Counted from the first letter of the stretch, positions 36,645 through 48,869 are shown. The stretch is 64,000 nucleotides of DNA from Nectonema munidae (GCA_030549495.1 JAUIRK010000744.1:62001-126000); one strand, 5' to 3'. Notes: a model not told the origin generated them from the sequence alone. Numbers and translations: made by a program.

Positions 36645-37208
36645 ATTTTTAGGGTCTAGATTTTGGGCCCTCCTGTAAAAAATGTTGAAGGAAGAATCCT
36701 GTCTTATATAATTAGAGATATCCAAAAACAGTTTTACAAAAATATTTTCCGAAACATGAAGGGCATTTAAAAATAGAGTACAACAGTGGGATTGGGAGGA
36801 GGCAAGATGACACGAAAAGGGCTAAACAGTAGACAAAGTGCATTTTTATCTACCCTCAACAAAATGCCTCATAATTAAGTAAATTTATTTCGTCTTTTTA
36901 AAAGACATTTTTCTTATGTTCTTAGGAGTCGTGTAGAATGTCAAACAGTATTTTATATAAAAAGTCAAATGTTCAATCAGCAAAATAAATAATATTAAGT
37001 TGATAAACGTTTTCAATGCGCTAGGCCTAGGGAATGAATACGCGACTTTTAAGTCTTCACTAAGATAGAGGCTCTAACTTCGTTTACAAAAAAGAGAAAT
37101 TGTTTCAATACGTCATTCTATTTCGCCAAAAATGTTTACTATAGAGTTGAAAAGAGAGGATATGATGTCGTGATCTGAATGAAGTATAAAATAGAAATTG
37201 TGGCATAC

Positions 37209-37667
37209 CAAAGACAGAAAAATTATCGGGGTGAGAGATTTGGTAGCAAAAGCCGCTATTAATTTTACTGATTGCACTCGAATCACTGCCATTCAGCTTG
37301 AGCACTTTGAATTCGGTTTGCTGAGACGGCAGCAACATTTTGATGCGTTCGTGGTTGTGAACAGGCAGGCGTTTGAAGCATTTCGTCTTCTTGTCCACAC
37401 TCAGCGTGACCGAACACAACTTTCGCTTGCGACACCGAAAGTAAATCGAGTTTTTGGATTCGGCTTTTTTGACAAACTCGTAGCCGTCAATGAGAAGAAT
37501 GGGCTGCCTCCTTCTGGTAAGAGGGGTGGCGAGCTGCTGGTAAGGTTGCTCCATAAAGGGAAGATACTGGTACTGCTGCATGAAAAGTACCAAATGGAGA
37601 TGCGAGCAAAGGTGCAGGTAGTGTTGGCTTTGAACGCACGCAGGCAAAATGTTACGCAGACTCGACA
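37209..37667 (-). CDS. Exon C: FLYWCH-type zinc-finger exon
   Basis: It encodes MQQYQYLPFMEQPYQQ, then LLIDGYEFVKKAESKNSIYF, RCRKRKLCSVTLSVDKKTKC and RLPVHNHERI. Counting from that Met (37581) the FLYWCH signature is GYEFVKK, Tyr47-Phe-Arg-Cys50, Cys56, His75-x-His77, with Phe in place of the usual Trp. The donor is TTTG|GTATGC, phase 1. The 5' border is either an acceptor (pyrimidine tract then GAATTGTAG at 37668, giving phase 1 entry) or a promoter-proximal leader: a TATA-like box lies at 37876-37886 and an in-frame stop precedes the frame. FLYWCH fingers bind DNA or proteins in factors such as mod(mdg4). Plus-strand open frames over this exon are antisense shadows. Confidence 0.78.
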
Positions 37668-37875
37668 CTACAATTCACAGAGTGAAGAAGGAAAGGCCTC
37701 AAACACGTCAAGAGATGAGGAAAAAGTTGCACAAGGAGTAGTGGAAAGAGAAGAGGTGCTGATGATGGTGAATGGCCTTAACTACTGCATCTATGTGTAT
37801 ATTTTTCTCTTTGTGATAAAATGGAAGCAGAGAAGAGATAGCAGCAGCGAGCCAAGGTTTAAGGACTCAGCTTCG

Positions 37876-37886
37876 CTATATATAAG
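37876..37886 (-). promoter_or_regulatory. TATA-like box upstream of exon C
   Basis: CTTATATATAG on the minus strand, about 300 bp before the exon C ATG, followed by a GC-richer leader. It fits a core promoter for an exon C-initiated transcript. Chance occurrence is possible in AT-rich DNA. Confidence 0.4.
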
Positions 37887-38119
37887 AGGGTGAATTTTGA
37901 GAAATGAGTGGTGGAATGGAGGATACAAGACATAAAAAATTCGAGGAAAGGAAGGAGAGAGTCTTCTAAAGGAGAGAAGATTGTTGCGAGCGAGGAGGTT
38001 ATGCCAAGAAGAAGACAAATAAACAAGGCCGTTGTTAAAAGTAAAACTATTATTACTACCTCTCCTCAGTAGTAGAAGGAATCTAACGACGATGATGATG
38101 AAGATATAATAATGTCGCA

Positions 38120-38600
38120 GGCAGGCATATTATTACTACTATTGAAATAAAGCATGCTGGTGTGTGTGCGTGCATGGAGAGAAGAGAGAGACTAAAAGCA
38201 CAGACACAAAGCTTTGGCCAATATCATTGATTTTACGTTTACTAGATGACCTAGCCTTGATTATTAATGAGAAGCGCGCGCAGCATTGCGTCATTTTGTC
38301 CATCGTACACACACACACACACACACACACGCACGCACTATCCTAAGCAATCATGGAGCAATGCTTGGCACACCATGCACAGAGTACATAGATGCGCGTG
38401 CACTAAAACGTATAAACATCCTTCATCTCATTTTAAATGCAAGTAGTAGTACATTCATTCAATTCCCTCCTTCTCTTCTCCCTTTCTCTTTCATTCAAGA
38501 GATGCAGCGAGAGAGAGGGAGAGAGAGAATCAACGAAGAGTCTGCTGCTGCTGCTGCTGGCTGCATCTGTGTGTACTGGGATGGATGATACAAGAACGCC
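38120..38600. repeat. Microsatellite cluster (CA, GA, CTG) upstream of exon C
   Basis: Contains a (CA)n run at about 38309-38330, a GAGAGA run at 38510-38528 and a CTG run at 38541-38558. Open frames on both strands here are produced by the repeats. Confidence 0.85.
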
Positions 38601-38819
38601 TTGTTCATCCACACCCCCTTCCCTGTTGAACGTAGAGTGGCCTTTATTTCTGGTACACATTATTGTATCATTATTATTAGAGCATCATAGTCTTGTCATA
38701 CATAAAGAGGATTATAATTCATCCATTATTCATTGGTACTTCTCCAATAATGGAATTAACTGTACTCTGAATTACGCTTCATTCCCACCACCTACCTACC
38801 TACCGACTGCTTGAGGCCT

Positions 38820-39960
38820 TGATTTCGGTACTGAATCCAGGAATTGAAAAAAATAGTAGCCATGGGTTTGAATCTTTAACTTTGGGAAAATATTTTCGCC
38901 AATGATTTAATACCAATGAAAAAAACAACACAGAGGTCCACTAATTGTCAAAAAAATAAAAAATTTTTAACCGCTTTATAAATATTTATCAATAACACTT
39001 CATTTCCTGACTATTTGGGAAAAAATTGCAAAATGTTAATCATACAGTTCAAACATATAAAGTCACATTACATGAAATTAAGAAAAAATGATTTAAAAAG
39101 TTGGTTCTTATAAAATAAATCAATTTTTAAAGAATAAATAAAATTATATGGTGGCGTTAAGAAGATTAGAAAAATATTTTGAATTAATATCTTCTGAGAC
39201 TGCATAAGGAAAAATTTATAATTATATTATACTGATACCAATAGAATCTTGAACAATTCTATATACTAGTATTACAATTGGAGAACCCACAAGTGCGATC
39301 AATGTAATTATTGATTTCTTTACATAAGATAAATTTGTTTCAGTATAATACACACGTATCGATAGTGTGTTTGATTCAGCCATCTAAGAAAAATATAGAT
39401 AATATGCAATTTTCGGAAATTAGGATATCCTATACTTTTTTTCATAAGTATAGAACAAAATTTACATGATTATTTTGGAGGGGGTTAGATATATTATTCT
39501 GTACGATTTTTATCATCCGAAAACACCGTGAAGTAAAAAAACAATAATGGTCTGGTGAGGGTTAAAGAAATTTTTCAGCAGTAAGAAACTTTCAAAATGA
39601 CTTCTTCACGAAAATTGCAAATTCATTTCGATGGACACACATGACAAGTGCGTATTTATTCGCAGTAGAGAAGACTGCATGCCGAGATAGTTTGAAGTAA
39701 GCGAGCGACTTAAATGACCTTGTTCTGTGACGTCCAACAAAATAAATCTTTAACGCATTGAAGAAAGACGATTAACTTTAAAAAATGAGAAAAGTTCAGC
39801 GAAATATTTTAAAAAATGTTAAAGCTTCAGGGCTCCATTGTGCGTATGTCAGTTGCAAGGACGTTTTTTATACTAAAAAATATGGATAGATGTATCGTAT
39901 TTTGGAGCAACTTTGCCTAGATGAATTAACAACCCATTGAGAGAATTTGATATAAAACTA
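38820..39960 (-). other. AT-rich part of the B-C intron
   Basis: No coding signal or recognised element. Confidence 0.45.
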
Positions 39961-39969
39961 CACTAACCC

Positions 39970-40205
39970 TCAGAAGACCAGTGTGCCACCCAGGGATGGG
40001 GTGTAGGGCGAAATATCCAATTCCTTACAAACAGCAGGCATAAAGTATGGTCTTCATGGAACTGCTTCGCGATCCCCCAGGGCACCGTATACTCCACTTT
40101 GAGAATCACTGAGCAAGAAGGTAGTGGATGCAATCAGAATGATAAACAAGGTAAACGTGACTTGATAAAATTCGTATAGTTATCCGCAGTTATAGTGGGA
40201 TTGGG
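39970..40205 (-). mobile_element. Dispersed MITE-like repeat (antisense to 13340 copy)
   Basis: In reverse complement it carries ATAACTGCGGATAACTATAC, TCATTCTGATTGCATCCACT and the end CAGTGATTCTCAAAGTGGAG followed by ACGGTGCCCTGGGGGATCGC, matching 13340-13490 in order. The left side begins near AACCCTCAGAAGACCAGTGT, similar to piggyBac-like ends in this window, so two elements may abut. Confidence 0.6.
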
Positions 40206-40774
40206 AGCTTACATTGCAAATATAATATCCGATAAAAATGGTACAAATATTTTTATAATAAATTTTGAAAATTACAAAAAAATCCAAATTAGTAAAAGTA
40301 AGGATAATTTTCACCTTACTTGTGAAAGAAAAATGCATGCTGGTGTCATTCTAAATACTAATGACATTCTGGATCGTTGTAAATGGGAGGTAGAGATGTT
40401 TTTTTAAATAAATAAGGTATTACAACTAATGAATTTTGTTATTGAAGGTCAAATCATAATTCTTTTTCATTTCTCGATTCCTTATCTCATAATTTTGGGA
40501 TTTGACTCATAAAAATCACTATTTGATCCAATTTAGATATTTAGCTATAGACAGTGTTTATTCATTCCTCAAGGACATAACTACACCCATTTTTGAATGG
40601 ATATAACCATCTACTAACAAACTAAGTAAAAAATTATTAACTTATAAAGAGCAAATATAATTGATACAAAAAATGATTCTCAAAATTATTCTCAGAAATG
40701 CAATAGTATTTTTTGAAATAAATTCAAGAATACGTAGCGATTTTTAGTTAAAGATATAAAAAATAATGGTTGTT

Positions 40775-40885
40775 AGGGTGCACCTCCCAGCTTAACCGTT
40801 GAAGATCAGGGGTTCAATCCCCAAGGTTGTCAACTCTTAAATACAAAATCACAAAACTGTGATTAACCACCATCCTCAAGCAAAT
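40775..40885 (+). mobile_element. tRNA-headed SINE, family 2
   Basis: GATCAGGGGTTCAATCCCCA followed by TTGTCAACTCTTAAATACAA and ATCACAAAACTGTGATTAA, in the same order as 34440-34570. Confidence 0.65.
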
Positions 40886-40964
40886 AAAACAAGAAAATAC
40901 TTTGATATCTCCAACTAAAAAGCTTTAGTTAATTTGACAGTTAGTTAATTAATTAGATAAAAGT

Positions 40965-41068
40965 AAGGTTCTTGCGTCGAACTATCAGCAAAGAAGAATT
41001 GATGGTGGATCGAACCCGAGACCTTGTGGTATCTAAGCCAACTATCTACCCAATCTTACTCACACCAC
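40965..41068 (-). mobile_element. tRNA-headed SINE, family 1 (antisense)
   Basis: The reverse complement reads GTGAGTAAGATTGGGTAGAT, then GGTCTCGGGTTCGATCCACC and CTGATAGTTCGACGCAAG, matching the head and body of 16715-16865. The A- and B-box spacing is tRNA-like, but the body continues past the tRNA end. Confidence 0.65.
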
Positions 41069-41078
41069 ATTTGTTAGT

Positions 41079-41360
41079 ACCAGGGCCGGCCCTAGTGTTC
41101 GCGGGGCCCTATGCAAAATGGATTGCGCGGGGCCCAGTGTGGGTAGGAAAAAAGATTAAAAGTGAGAAATAAGATTTTGAAAAAAAGAAAAGGGATTTGT
41201 TTTATTACTTTTTCATTAACACAAAATGACGATCAAAGTAACTTTACTTTGCAAACCTTGCGTTTGGCGAAATCATACAATATATCATCAAAATGAAAAA
41301 TGAGAAGCGCGGGGCCCACTCCCGCCGCATAGGCCTGAAAGCATCTCACTACAAAGATAT
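41079..41360. mobile_element. hAT-like element end (CAGGGCCGGCCCTAG)
   Basis: The palindromic CAGGGCCGGCCCTAG left end is a known style of hAT terminus, and subterminal GCGGGGCCC boxes recur at 41099, 41126 and 41308. The right end was not identified with confidence. G- and C-runs at 41463 and 41680 lie downstream. Confidence 0.5.
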
Positions 41361-41739
41361 TGTGATAGCAAGAATTACAGCAAATTTATTTAATTTTTTT
41401 GGTAGATATACGTTTTAGAGATAAAAATATTCTTGCAGTCAAAAGTGGAGCACTGCACTTGGGGGGAGGGGGGGGGGGGGCATTTCTATACACTTACTTA
41501 AACGTGGGTTCAATTTTAAAAATACTGGTAATTTGCGGGTTGTTTACCTAGTTGTGTAACATACAAGAGAAAATCAAGAAAATCGACACATATTTCATAT
41601 TAATTATTAATTTAACCATTTTCATCTAAAAGTTAATTTTTTGTTGAAGCAAATGATTTATACATTCAAAAAGTTTCTTGGACCCCCCCCCCCCCATACA
41701 CACAAAATTGCCCCTAAGGATTATAGCCCGGATATATAT

Positions 41740-43500
41740 TAAATCTGATTATTTAAAAAAATGAAAAAAAAGTTTAAATATTGTTTTTTTGTGGATTCAA
41801 ATCAACAGACTTGGGGTTTTTCCGTTCCAAACAACAACATATTTAGTGTATAAAAGGAATTAGTAATTTTAGAGCGATTTTGCTTCATCAGGAAAAATGC
41901 ATGCCTTTGCAATAAAAAATATTTGCGGTAACCGAAGTATCCATTTTATTTTCTTTAGGTACACTTTTTTTATATAAGCAACACCATTTTCTGGATAAAG
42001 CCACATGAATTACAAAATTTGGTTATGAAATGAATACCCAGGTCCCCCCATATGTATGTGTGTTCTTGGTAAAAAAAGTATCAAAAGGTGAATGAAACAA
42101 TCGATATAAAATCTAATCGAAACATTTAAAAAATGGAAAGTCATTTCAAGGTCATCACAAAGTAAAAACGATCATACCTTTCAGACAAGAGGAAAAAATA
42201 CAAAGAGTATGCCACAAATTAAATTTAAATGCAAAGAGAGTATTTTATATTAAATTAAATGAAAAACAAAGAAAAGACAGACATGTTTATGTAATGAGAA
42301 CACGGATTAAGCTGAAAAGCTAATGACACGACTATTTTCACACAGCATAAACTTTATAAAAAGATGGCTGTCATTAGCAATTGTTTTGAGTATATCCTAA
42401 TGTTCATTAAAGAAAATTAGTAGTCCGTAATCCATAAATAAATCAATTGTAAAGAGCTCGAGGAACAATAAAAGCGTATTTAAGATAGCAAAAATATGAT
42501 CGGTCTATTATTTTATTATATATTTAAAAAGTTGTGGTTTTTTCTCAAAGTAGAGTGGATTACACAAACTCTTTGATCTGATTGGATGAAAATTTTTGAA
42601 ATATTTTTTCATATTTAACCAATCAAATTACGCAAGAATCTTACCACTTATTTGAGCCACTTATCTTACCACTCTTGAGAATCTAACTCATTGAAAAAGA
42701 TGAGCAGAGGATTGGTTTTCAAAATTGATGGAATTAAAGCACATTTTCCCTTCTATTAGCGTGATTAGGTAAGGTAGAAAACAAAAGAATTTGTAACGGT
42801 CAAACAACTAGTATTCATAAAGTAAGGTAAAGGTAATCTTTTCTCGAATTTTTATTAAAGTCTATCTATACCTGATCAGAAGTGTCAAGAACACACTTCG
42901 TTTCGATTATAATAAAGGATATCTGGCTTGTAGGTCATAAAATATACATTAGTGTTTTGTCGCATTGTCCAATAAAGGTGAACAATTTTATATTTTAGAA
43001 CATATGAAACTAATATACAGATCAGTGGTTACCAAGCCCAGGTTCGCTTTGCTAAAAATAATTAAAGCTTTCTGAGTATTAAATAATGATCTAATTAAAG
43101 TAGGAAGTGATCTGAGTGGGCAAAAATATAAAGCAGAAGTGACTACTAAAGCCATCAAATTAAAACGAAGACAACTTTTTCCCAAAAGTTTCCCAAAAGG
43201 GAGAAATTTGAAGCTTTAAAGGGGAAAATAATTACACCGCTATAATTTTGAAACAAGCTGTTATATTTAAAAAAAATTATTATTTACAAAAGATTAATAA
43301 GTGCGGGAAATTTTATTTTATTGTCTATCTTTGTAAGTCGGGTTTTTCAACTTTACTTGCAATGAGAACTAAAACACGAACCTGTCTTGAGATAGAATGT
43401 GACATTAGTGTGCGTATGCCAAAACTTCTCCTGATATTACTACACTAGTGAAGAAAAGCAACATTATTTTTCTGCATATTTTCTATCTGAACTGGAGGGC
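41740..43500 (-). other. AT-rich part of the B-C intron
   Basis: No supported exon. A truncated hAT right end (GTTTGGGGACCCCTG) sits at about 43518, just downstream. Confidence 0.4.
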
Positions 43501-43517
43501 AAATAATAGGAATGCGT

Positions 43518-43690
43518 TTGGGGACCCCTGCTCTACACACAAGGGGCAATGGGGATAGCTGATTCAAAGTGGGGCTGACTATAAGAAAGTGTATACATTT
43601 ATATATCTCAAGTAAGTAAGATGAGAAATAAATTCCACTGATGCTCGGCCATAACCCCCCCCCCCCCCCCGGGCCTGGATAAAGCAAATA
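43518..43690. mobile_element. hAT right end plus dispersed repeat
   Basis: GTTTGGGGACCCCTG matches the terminus style of the 23890 element. Directly after it lies the repeat shared with 22640-22800 and a C-run at about 43656-43669. Confidence 0.5.
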
Positions 43691-44921
43691 TATATATTTT
43701 AAACAAGATGTTCATAAATGCATACTTTTATTTAAAACAAATTCACGGTTGCTATTAAACCTTAAAGCGATCGTGTAGGCCAGGCTTTTTCAAGCCAGCG
43801 CCTAGGGCTCATTTTGGGACCGAGAAAAAAGATTTGGGTCCCAATACTTTTCATCAAACTTGTTCAAAATTTGATTTGAGGCAAAACAACATTAAATTTC
43901 TCACAATATATATTATATACATATATTTGAATCTGAGATCGATTACAAAAAATTCTATTTTCTATATATTATATGGTTTTACCCTTAAATTAAGAATTAA
44001 ATTTAGAATTTTAGGGTTTTTAAAGTTAATTTCCATATAACTTTTGGACGAGAGTATTTATTTTTTTATATACACAAAATATTTAATACTTAATGCACAG
44101 CCTTTGCTTTCTCATCTACATGTGCTGCTGCTTTTTTAATTTTATAGAGTGAAGAGAGCATTTTTTGAATGTATGTAAACACTTCTAACTCATCCTTACC
44201 AAGTTTTTCCTACGTTAACGCAAAGTAAGCTAAGTATTTCCAAATAGTTAGAAAAAATGATTCCAAGTCCGACTCCATCTTTGACTCCAAATACTATAAT
44301 CCCAATTCCCCACAACGAATATTAAAACGCGACTATTCACTTCTGGCTTAGACTAAAGAAGCACCATTCCTTATGCTTAGAAAAGTTTATTTTCAATATT
44401 TAAAAAATTCCCAATGACTCCTAAATGATATTAGATTCTGACTAGGAATGTACCGATTAATCGGTAACTAATCTTTAATTGAATCACGGATTAATTGGTA
44501 ATTCGCAAATGCTGCCATTTAATTGGTATTTAACAAAATAGTGATGATTAAAAGATTTTCTGATTTATCTACTTTTTCAATGGTTCAATAATAGTGTGTC
44601 TAATTAAGATGTTAGAAGAGACTCGGAGTAATAATAATTAATTAATTATATTTTAAGGAATGAAAAAAAATGGGTGGGAAAATTTTCTCCAAAGTTCCTG
44701 TACCAGGAAATTAAGAAGAACCAAAATTGTAAATATGGGTGTAGAGGACAAAAATGTTCAGAAGAAATACTTAAGTAGAACCTTTGACATTGTGAAGAGT
44801 TGTGAAAGAACCGTGGGTGGTTTTATGAATCGGTTGGCGCTTTGAAAAATATGGTGACCTTGACTATCAATTGTGTAAAATTTGTGAAAAGTCTATACGG
44901 GAATTAATGTAAAAAATTTAC

Positions 44922-45410
44922 TAGAAACGAGAGGAGCTGGTTTTGCTGCATTTCCTTTCTTGGTTCGAGTATAGGAGGCGCTAGAGGATTGGGAAAAGGG
45001 CATAAATTTTTTACGAAAGATTTTACGCCGAGAATAACAGTTGTGTTGGCGGAGCCCACCTGTACTCTTGTCATTGAGATTGTATTTGACTAGTGTGAAG
45101 CACGTGGTACAACATGCATAGGGCTGGCGAATGCCACGGAAGGAGACAAGTTTAAAGCGATTCCAAACATCGCATTTAGCACGAGGATTACACATGAGTG
45201 AGACGTCGCGTGATTCGACTTCCAAAAGTTTGTACAAAAGTTCACGGTCAAGGACGCGTTGAGTGTCATCGATGGAAATGGCTGCACAGGAAGCTACCGT
45301 AGAAGGTGTATGTTTGCCATCACTTTTATCTTGCCCACGAATGATTTGGTACCGAATTTCCTGAGTTGCTTTTTTGGAGGAAGCCGACGACGACTGTTTG
45401 GTCAGCATTT
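44922..45410 (-). CDS. Exon B: BED-type zinc-finger exon
   Basis: It encodes MLTKQSSSASSKKATQEIRY, a middle part with LLYKLLEVESRDVSLMCNPR, and a C2HC BED-like finger: CDVWNRFKLVSFRGIRQPYA, then Cys100-x2-Cys103 and LRQHNC with His122-x-Cys124 (numbering from the ATG at 45408). A basic tail with SRRKIFRKKFMPF and KKGNAAKPAPL follows. The donor is TTCTA|GTAAAT, phase 1. The 5' border is either an acceptor GGAAAAG|AA at 45410 (phase 1 entry, weak pyrimidine tract) or a leader continuing upstream, since an in-frame stop lies 39-40 bases before the ATG and the upstream 300 bases look like a GC-richer 5' UTR below a TATA-like run at 45736-45750. Predicted DNA-binding nuclear role. Confidence 0.75.
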
Positions 45411-45669
45411 CTTTTCCAATCGAGCGTAATGTTGAGCAGTTTTAGAGGGTGTGTGACCTGATGATCAAAAGATTGGACAGGAAGTATCTGTGCGCGAGAA
45501 GTCGTTATCAGTCAAACAACAAGATCATTGGAAGGATAAGATCTAGCGGCACAGAATTGAGCTGGTTGAAGAAGGTGGCGACAACGGCGAGAGAGTATTA
45601 CGAAAATGAAGGCAACGGTGTGAGTACTAATGAAAGTGGTGGTTGGGTGGGCGATGGTGAGTGATGTAA

Positions 45670-46490
45670 AATCACTCTGAAACACACACACACACAATAA
45701 TAAACATGTAAAAAATGGAAACGAGCTTATGTGTGTATATATATATTTTTTGGATGACGAGGAGAGTAAGGGAACACACTCACACGCACACACAATATGT
45801 ACTTCTACTTATTTTACTACATGCGATGTTTTCAAAATTAAATATTATATAAAATATATATAAGATCGTATGTGGAGAAGATGTACGCTCTCATATTTTC
45901 ATATACGAACGTATATATGCGTGTAAACACCACACACACACTACCACAAAACTACAGAAATTGCCATTCATTTATCTATCTCTCTATATATATATACTCA
46001 ACTAAAATACGCCAGCATCTCATGGTGGTATATGAATTATAACGATATCATCATATACAAAATATATATAATTCATCTTTCCAATTCGATAAAACATTTT
46101 CGTTCATTACACCACAACGAAAAAGACACTTTTCTTACCACAACAAAGACAAACGCACATTCATATCACACACACACACACACACACTAAAAAGTATGCA
46201 CACCAAGATGTGTGTGTGTGTGTGTGCTGGATGGAGAAAATGGTTGAATGCGTAGAGGGAGAGCGAATGGTGTGGAGTGTCCACGACAACCACTCGATTC
46301 TGCTAAATTTTGTATGCGGTCATCGTTTTCGTGATGTTTTTTTATGAAAAATCAATGCCTGGCAGAAAGGCTTATCTCGTTTTCAGACAGAAAAAGAATT
46401 TGATGCAGGCAGGCAGGCAGTCAGCCACAAACATCATACTACTCTGTGCACTTTATACACGTGTACACACATCCCACACACAATTAAAGC
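45670..46490. repeat. Microsatellite cluster (CA/GT, TA, GGCA) upstream of exon B
   Basis: Runs include (AC)n at about 45681 and 46165, (GT)n at 46209, TATATA runs at 45736 and 45986, and a CAGG run at about 46407. The AT run at 45736-45750 is the best TATA-like candidate for exon B. Open frames here are repeat artefacts. Confidence 0.85.
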
Positions 46491-46499
46491 CTATGTAAT

Positions 46500-48060
46500 A
46501 ATGGCGGAGATGATGTGCTCTCATTCTTCTACTTCTCTTATGCATCACCCACCACCAAATTGCGTAAAGAGACCACCAAACAGGAAACTACGTGAAAGAG
46601 GTTTCAAAATTTTTAGCCGGAAGCCCATTCAAATTGATTCAATGAACTTCTCGAAATATTCAATGAATGCATGCGCATTCCACAGAATTGGAGCGAAGAA
46701 ATGAGGGTCAGCAAGAACTTTACCTGTTCTAACAACAACAAAGTGTTGCTCGACTACAAAAATTTTGTACTGAAGAAGGTATTAATTTCATGAAAGGTTG
46801 AATGCATTTTCAAAAGTGAGAACAGCATTTCAGTGTGTTCATTGGTAATCAATCATGAGGTTAGCGTAACAAAAAAATTTCGAGAGATATTCAATAAAAA
46901 TCCGAAAAAAATGAGTGTTTATGTCATAACTGAAGATATCAAAACAACTAAAATATTGGTAAATCCAATTTTATTAAATATTTATCTTGGCAAAATAATC
47001 ACCTGCACCGCAAAATATCTTCTTGTCTTTAAACGTTTTAAATGATGAGAAAAAGCATATTAAAAGATTTGACAAGAGAATAAAATTAATTATTGATTTA
47101 AAAATCGAAAAAGTAAGATGAGATAAGTGAGTATAAAACCAGAAAAAACAAAATGTAAACCTTTGTACAATATCACTAACACAAGCACAGTGTTAAAATT
47201 GAAGGTGTCTAGTTCACACATGAGGAGTGGTCAAAACAAACAAGACACCCTTCTCTTTAGCTCCTATTTTAAGAAATGAAATTGCGCAAAATAAGTAGAG
47301 TAGTAATGGTGGTTCATAGACAACAGAAATTCTAATTTGAGAATCCAAGATTTTCGGATTCACAGAAAAAATATTTCAAAAGCTTTTCCAGTATATACAT
47401 TCATATAATTACAAGAAAATAAAATGAATCTTAGACAGCTTTTAAAAAAGGAAGAAAATTAAGATCATAATTAAAAAAAATAAAAATGTGAAGGTAAAAA
47501 TTTTTTTCATTAAAATGTATCAAAAATATTTTTCCTTCCAAATAATTCCAAAATGTTTGCAATATGAAGATATTTTATATTCTGAACATATGTATAATTC
47601 ATGAAAATCACTCTATGCTACAACTCACGTCATTTATAGAACCCCTCATGGCTAATTGTAGTATCTAATATCATTGATAATAATAACAAGTTGGTTAATA
47701 AATAATATTACTGTCTATCATCCAATTGAATACGTCTAAACTTGCAAATTTTTTAAAACATATTAGAAAAAGCGGGAAAAGCAAGATGATTTGCTTCTTT
47801 CCCACAATAATAAGATAGATACAATTCTCTAAAAATACAGGCATTCTCCGAAGCTCAAAAGAAAAGCAAATTATTCTTTGGGAATATATACACATTTTCG
47901 TTGAAGAGGGGGTGTGTGTTGTTTGCGCAAAATACGCGAGATTGATGATGAAGAGGATAATTAGGAATAATATAATCGATTCACATGTACTTTTTTCAGA
48001 AAGGGCATATAACTTTGACACAATAATTTTCAACGTCACTTTTCTTTGTACACGCCTGAA
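46500..48060 (-). other. Part of the A-B intron
   Basis: AT-rich, no supported exon on either strand. Confidence 0.4.
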
Positions 48061-48066
48061 GTAAAA

Positions 48067-48112
48067 ACGATGACAACTTCATCATCGCCACCATCATCAT
48101 CATCATCATCAT
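48067..48112. repeat. ATC microsatellite
   Basis: A run of CATCAT units interrupted once by CGCCAC. Confidence 0.8.
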
Positions 48113-48731
48113 TCTTTCGTTTTATTTCTCTGTCAAGCCTTTTTATATGTGAATGCTGCTTGATTTTCAGCAAATAACAGAGATTGCTTAGAAGAGTACA
48201 GTTCAAATCAGTAATTTGGAAAAGCTAGAGGAGGCATTCAAACCACGTTTCTTTTTCCTAAGCTACGTAGGAAATTTCACACCCAAGTTCACTAGGATAT
48301 CTTTTCTCAGAATAAATGAAATTTAGTAGATCTGTTGAGAGAGTAGGCAAAAGGGAGTTTCAAAAAATGTTAAAAACTTATTTTCATTCTTAATACTTAA
48401 AAAATTTGAAATCACCGCATTATTTTTTATCCTTTTTTTAATTAAAATTTCAAAAAGTTTTGAGAAGAATAATTTGTGGACAGGTGGTTCCTTATTCATG
48501 ATTAAATAAGCTCATTTAACGTTAATGGGGGAAAATTGAAAATGGTCGTTAAAGCACGTTCCTCCATTATAAGCGGTAAAGTTGGGCCACGGAGCTCCTT
48601 ATCAGAGGAGCCCACTCCTGAACTTCAGATTATCTTTCGATTGCATTTAAAGTTCTTCTAACATCATCGGTTACTCTCGCCACTAGAATATTCTTAACCA
48701 AGGTTGGTAGAGTTTCGGTTTTTTGTATTAA

Positions 48732-48861
48732 CCCATTTACGGCCAATGTTCCTATTTTGGAACATAAGTAATTTCATTTTTGTCTGCTTTTTTAAATGAC
48801 TTTGAATATAAATCGTCTGCGTTTTTTTAGATATCGTCTGATTTGCTTGGCCTTAAATGGG
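48732..48861. mobile_element. piggyBac-like MITE, 130 bp, flanked by TTAA
   Basis: Ends CCCATTTACGGCCAA and, in reverse complement, CCCATTTAAGGCCAA are inverted repeats with one mismatch. Each side has TTAA (48728-48731 and 48862-48865), the piggyBac target site. There is no coding capacity. Related single ends occur at 18083 and perhaps 39963. Confidence 0.75.
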
Positions 48862-48869
48862 TTAAAAAA

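Larger units (their letters stand above)
32953..37208 (-). other. Intron between exons C and D
   Basis: Holds a hAT-like left end (33086), SINE family 2 (34440), a foldback element (35288-35635) and a MITE-like element (36234-36644). The rest is AT-rich without coding signal. Confidence 0.5.

Noticed and set aside
37198-37893. Plus-strand 231-codon frame
   Set aside because: It is antisense to the FLYWCH exon C and its leader. The minus strand has the zinc ligands, splice sites and phase agreement.
38139-38814. Open frames on both strands
   Set aside because: Generated by CA, GA and CTG microsatellites.
44660-44845. 61-codon plus frame (MKKNGWENFLQ...)
   Set aside because: No domain, and no splice or homology support; AT-rich chance frame next to a MITE-like end.
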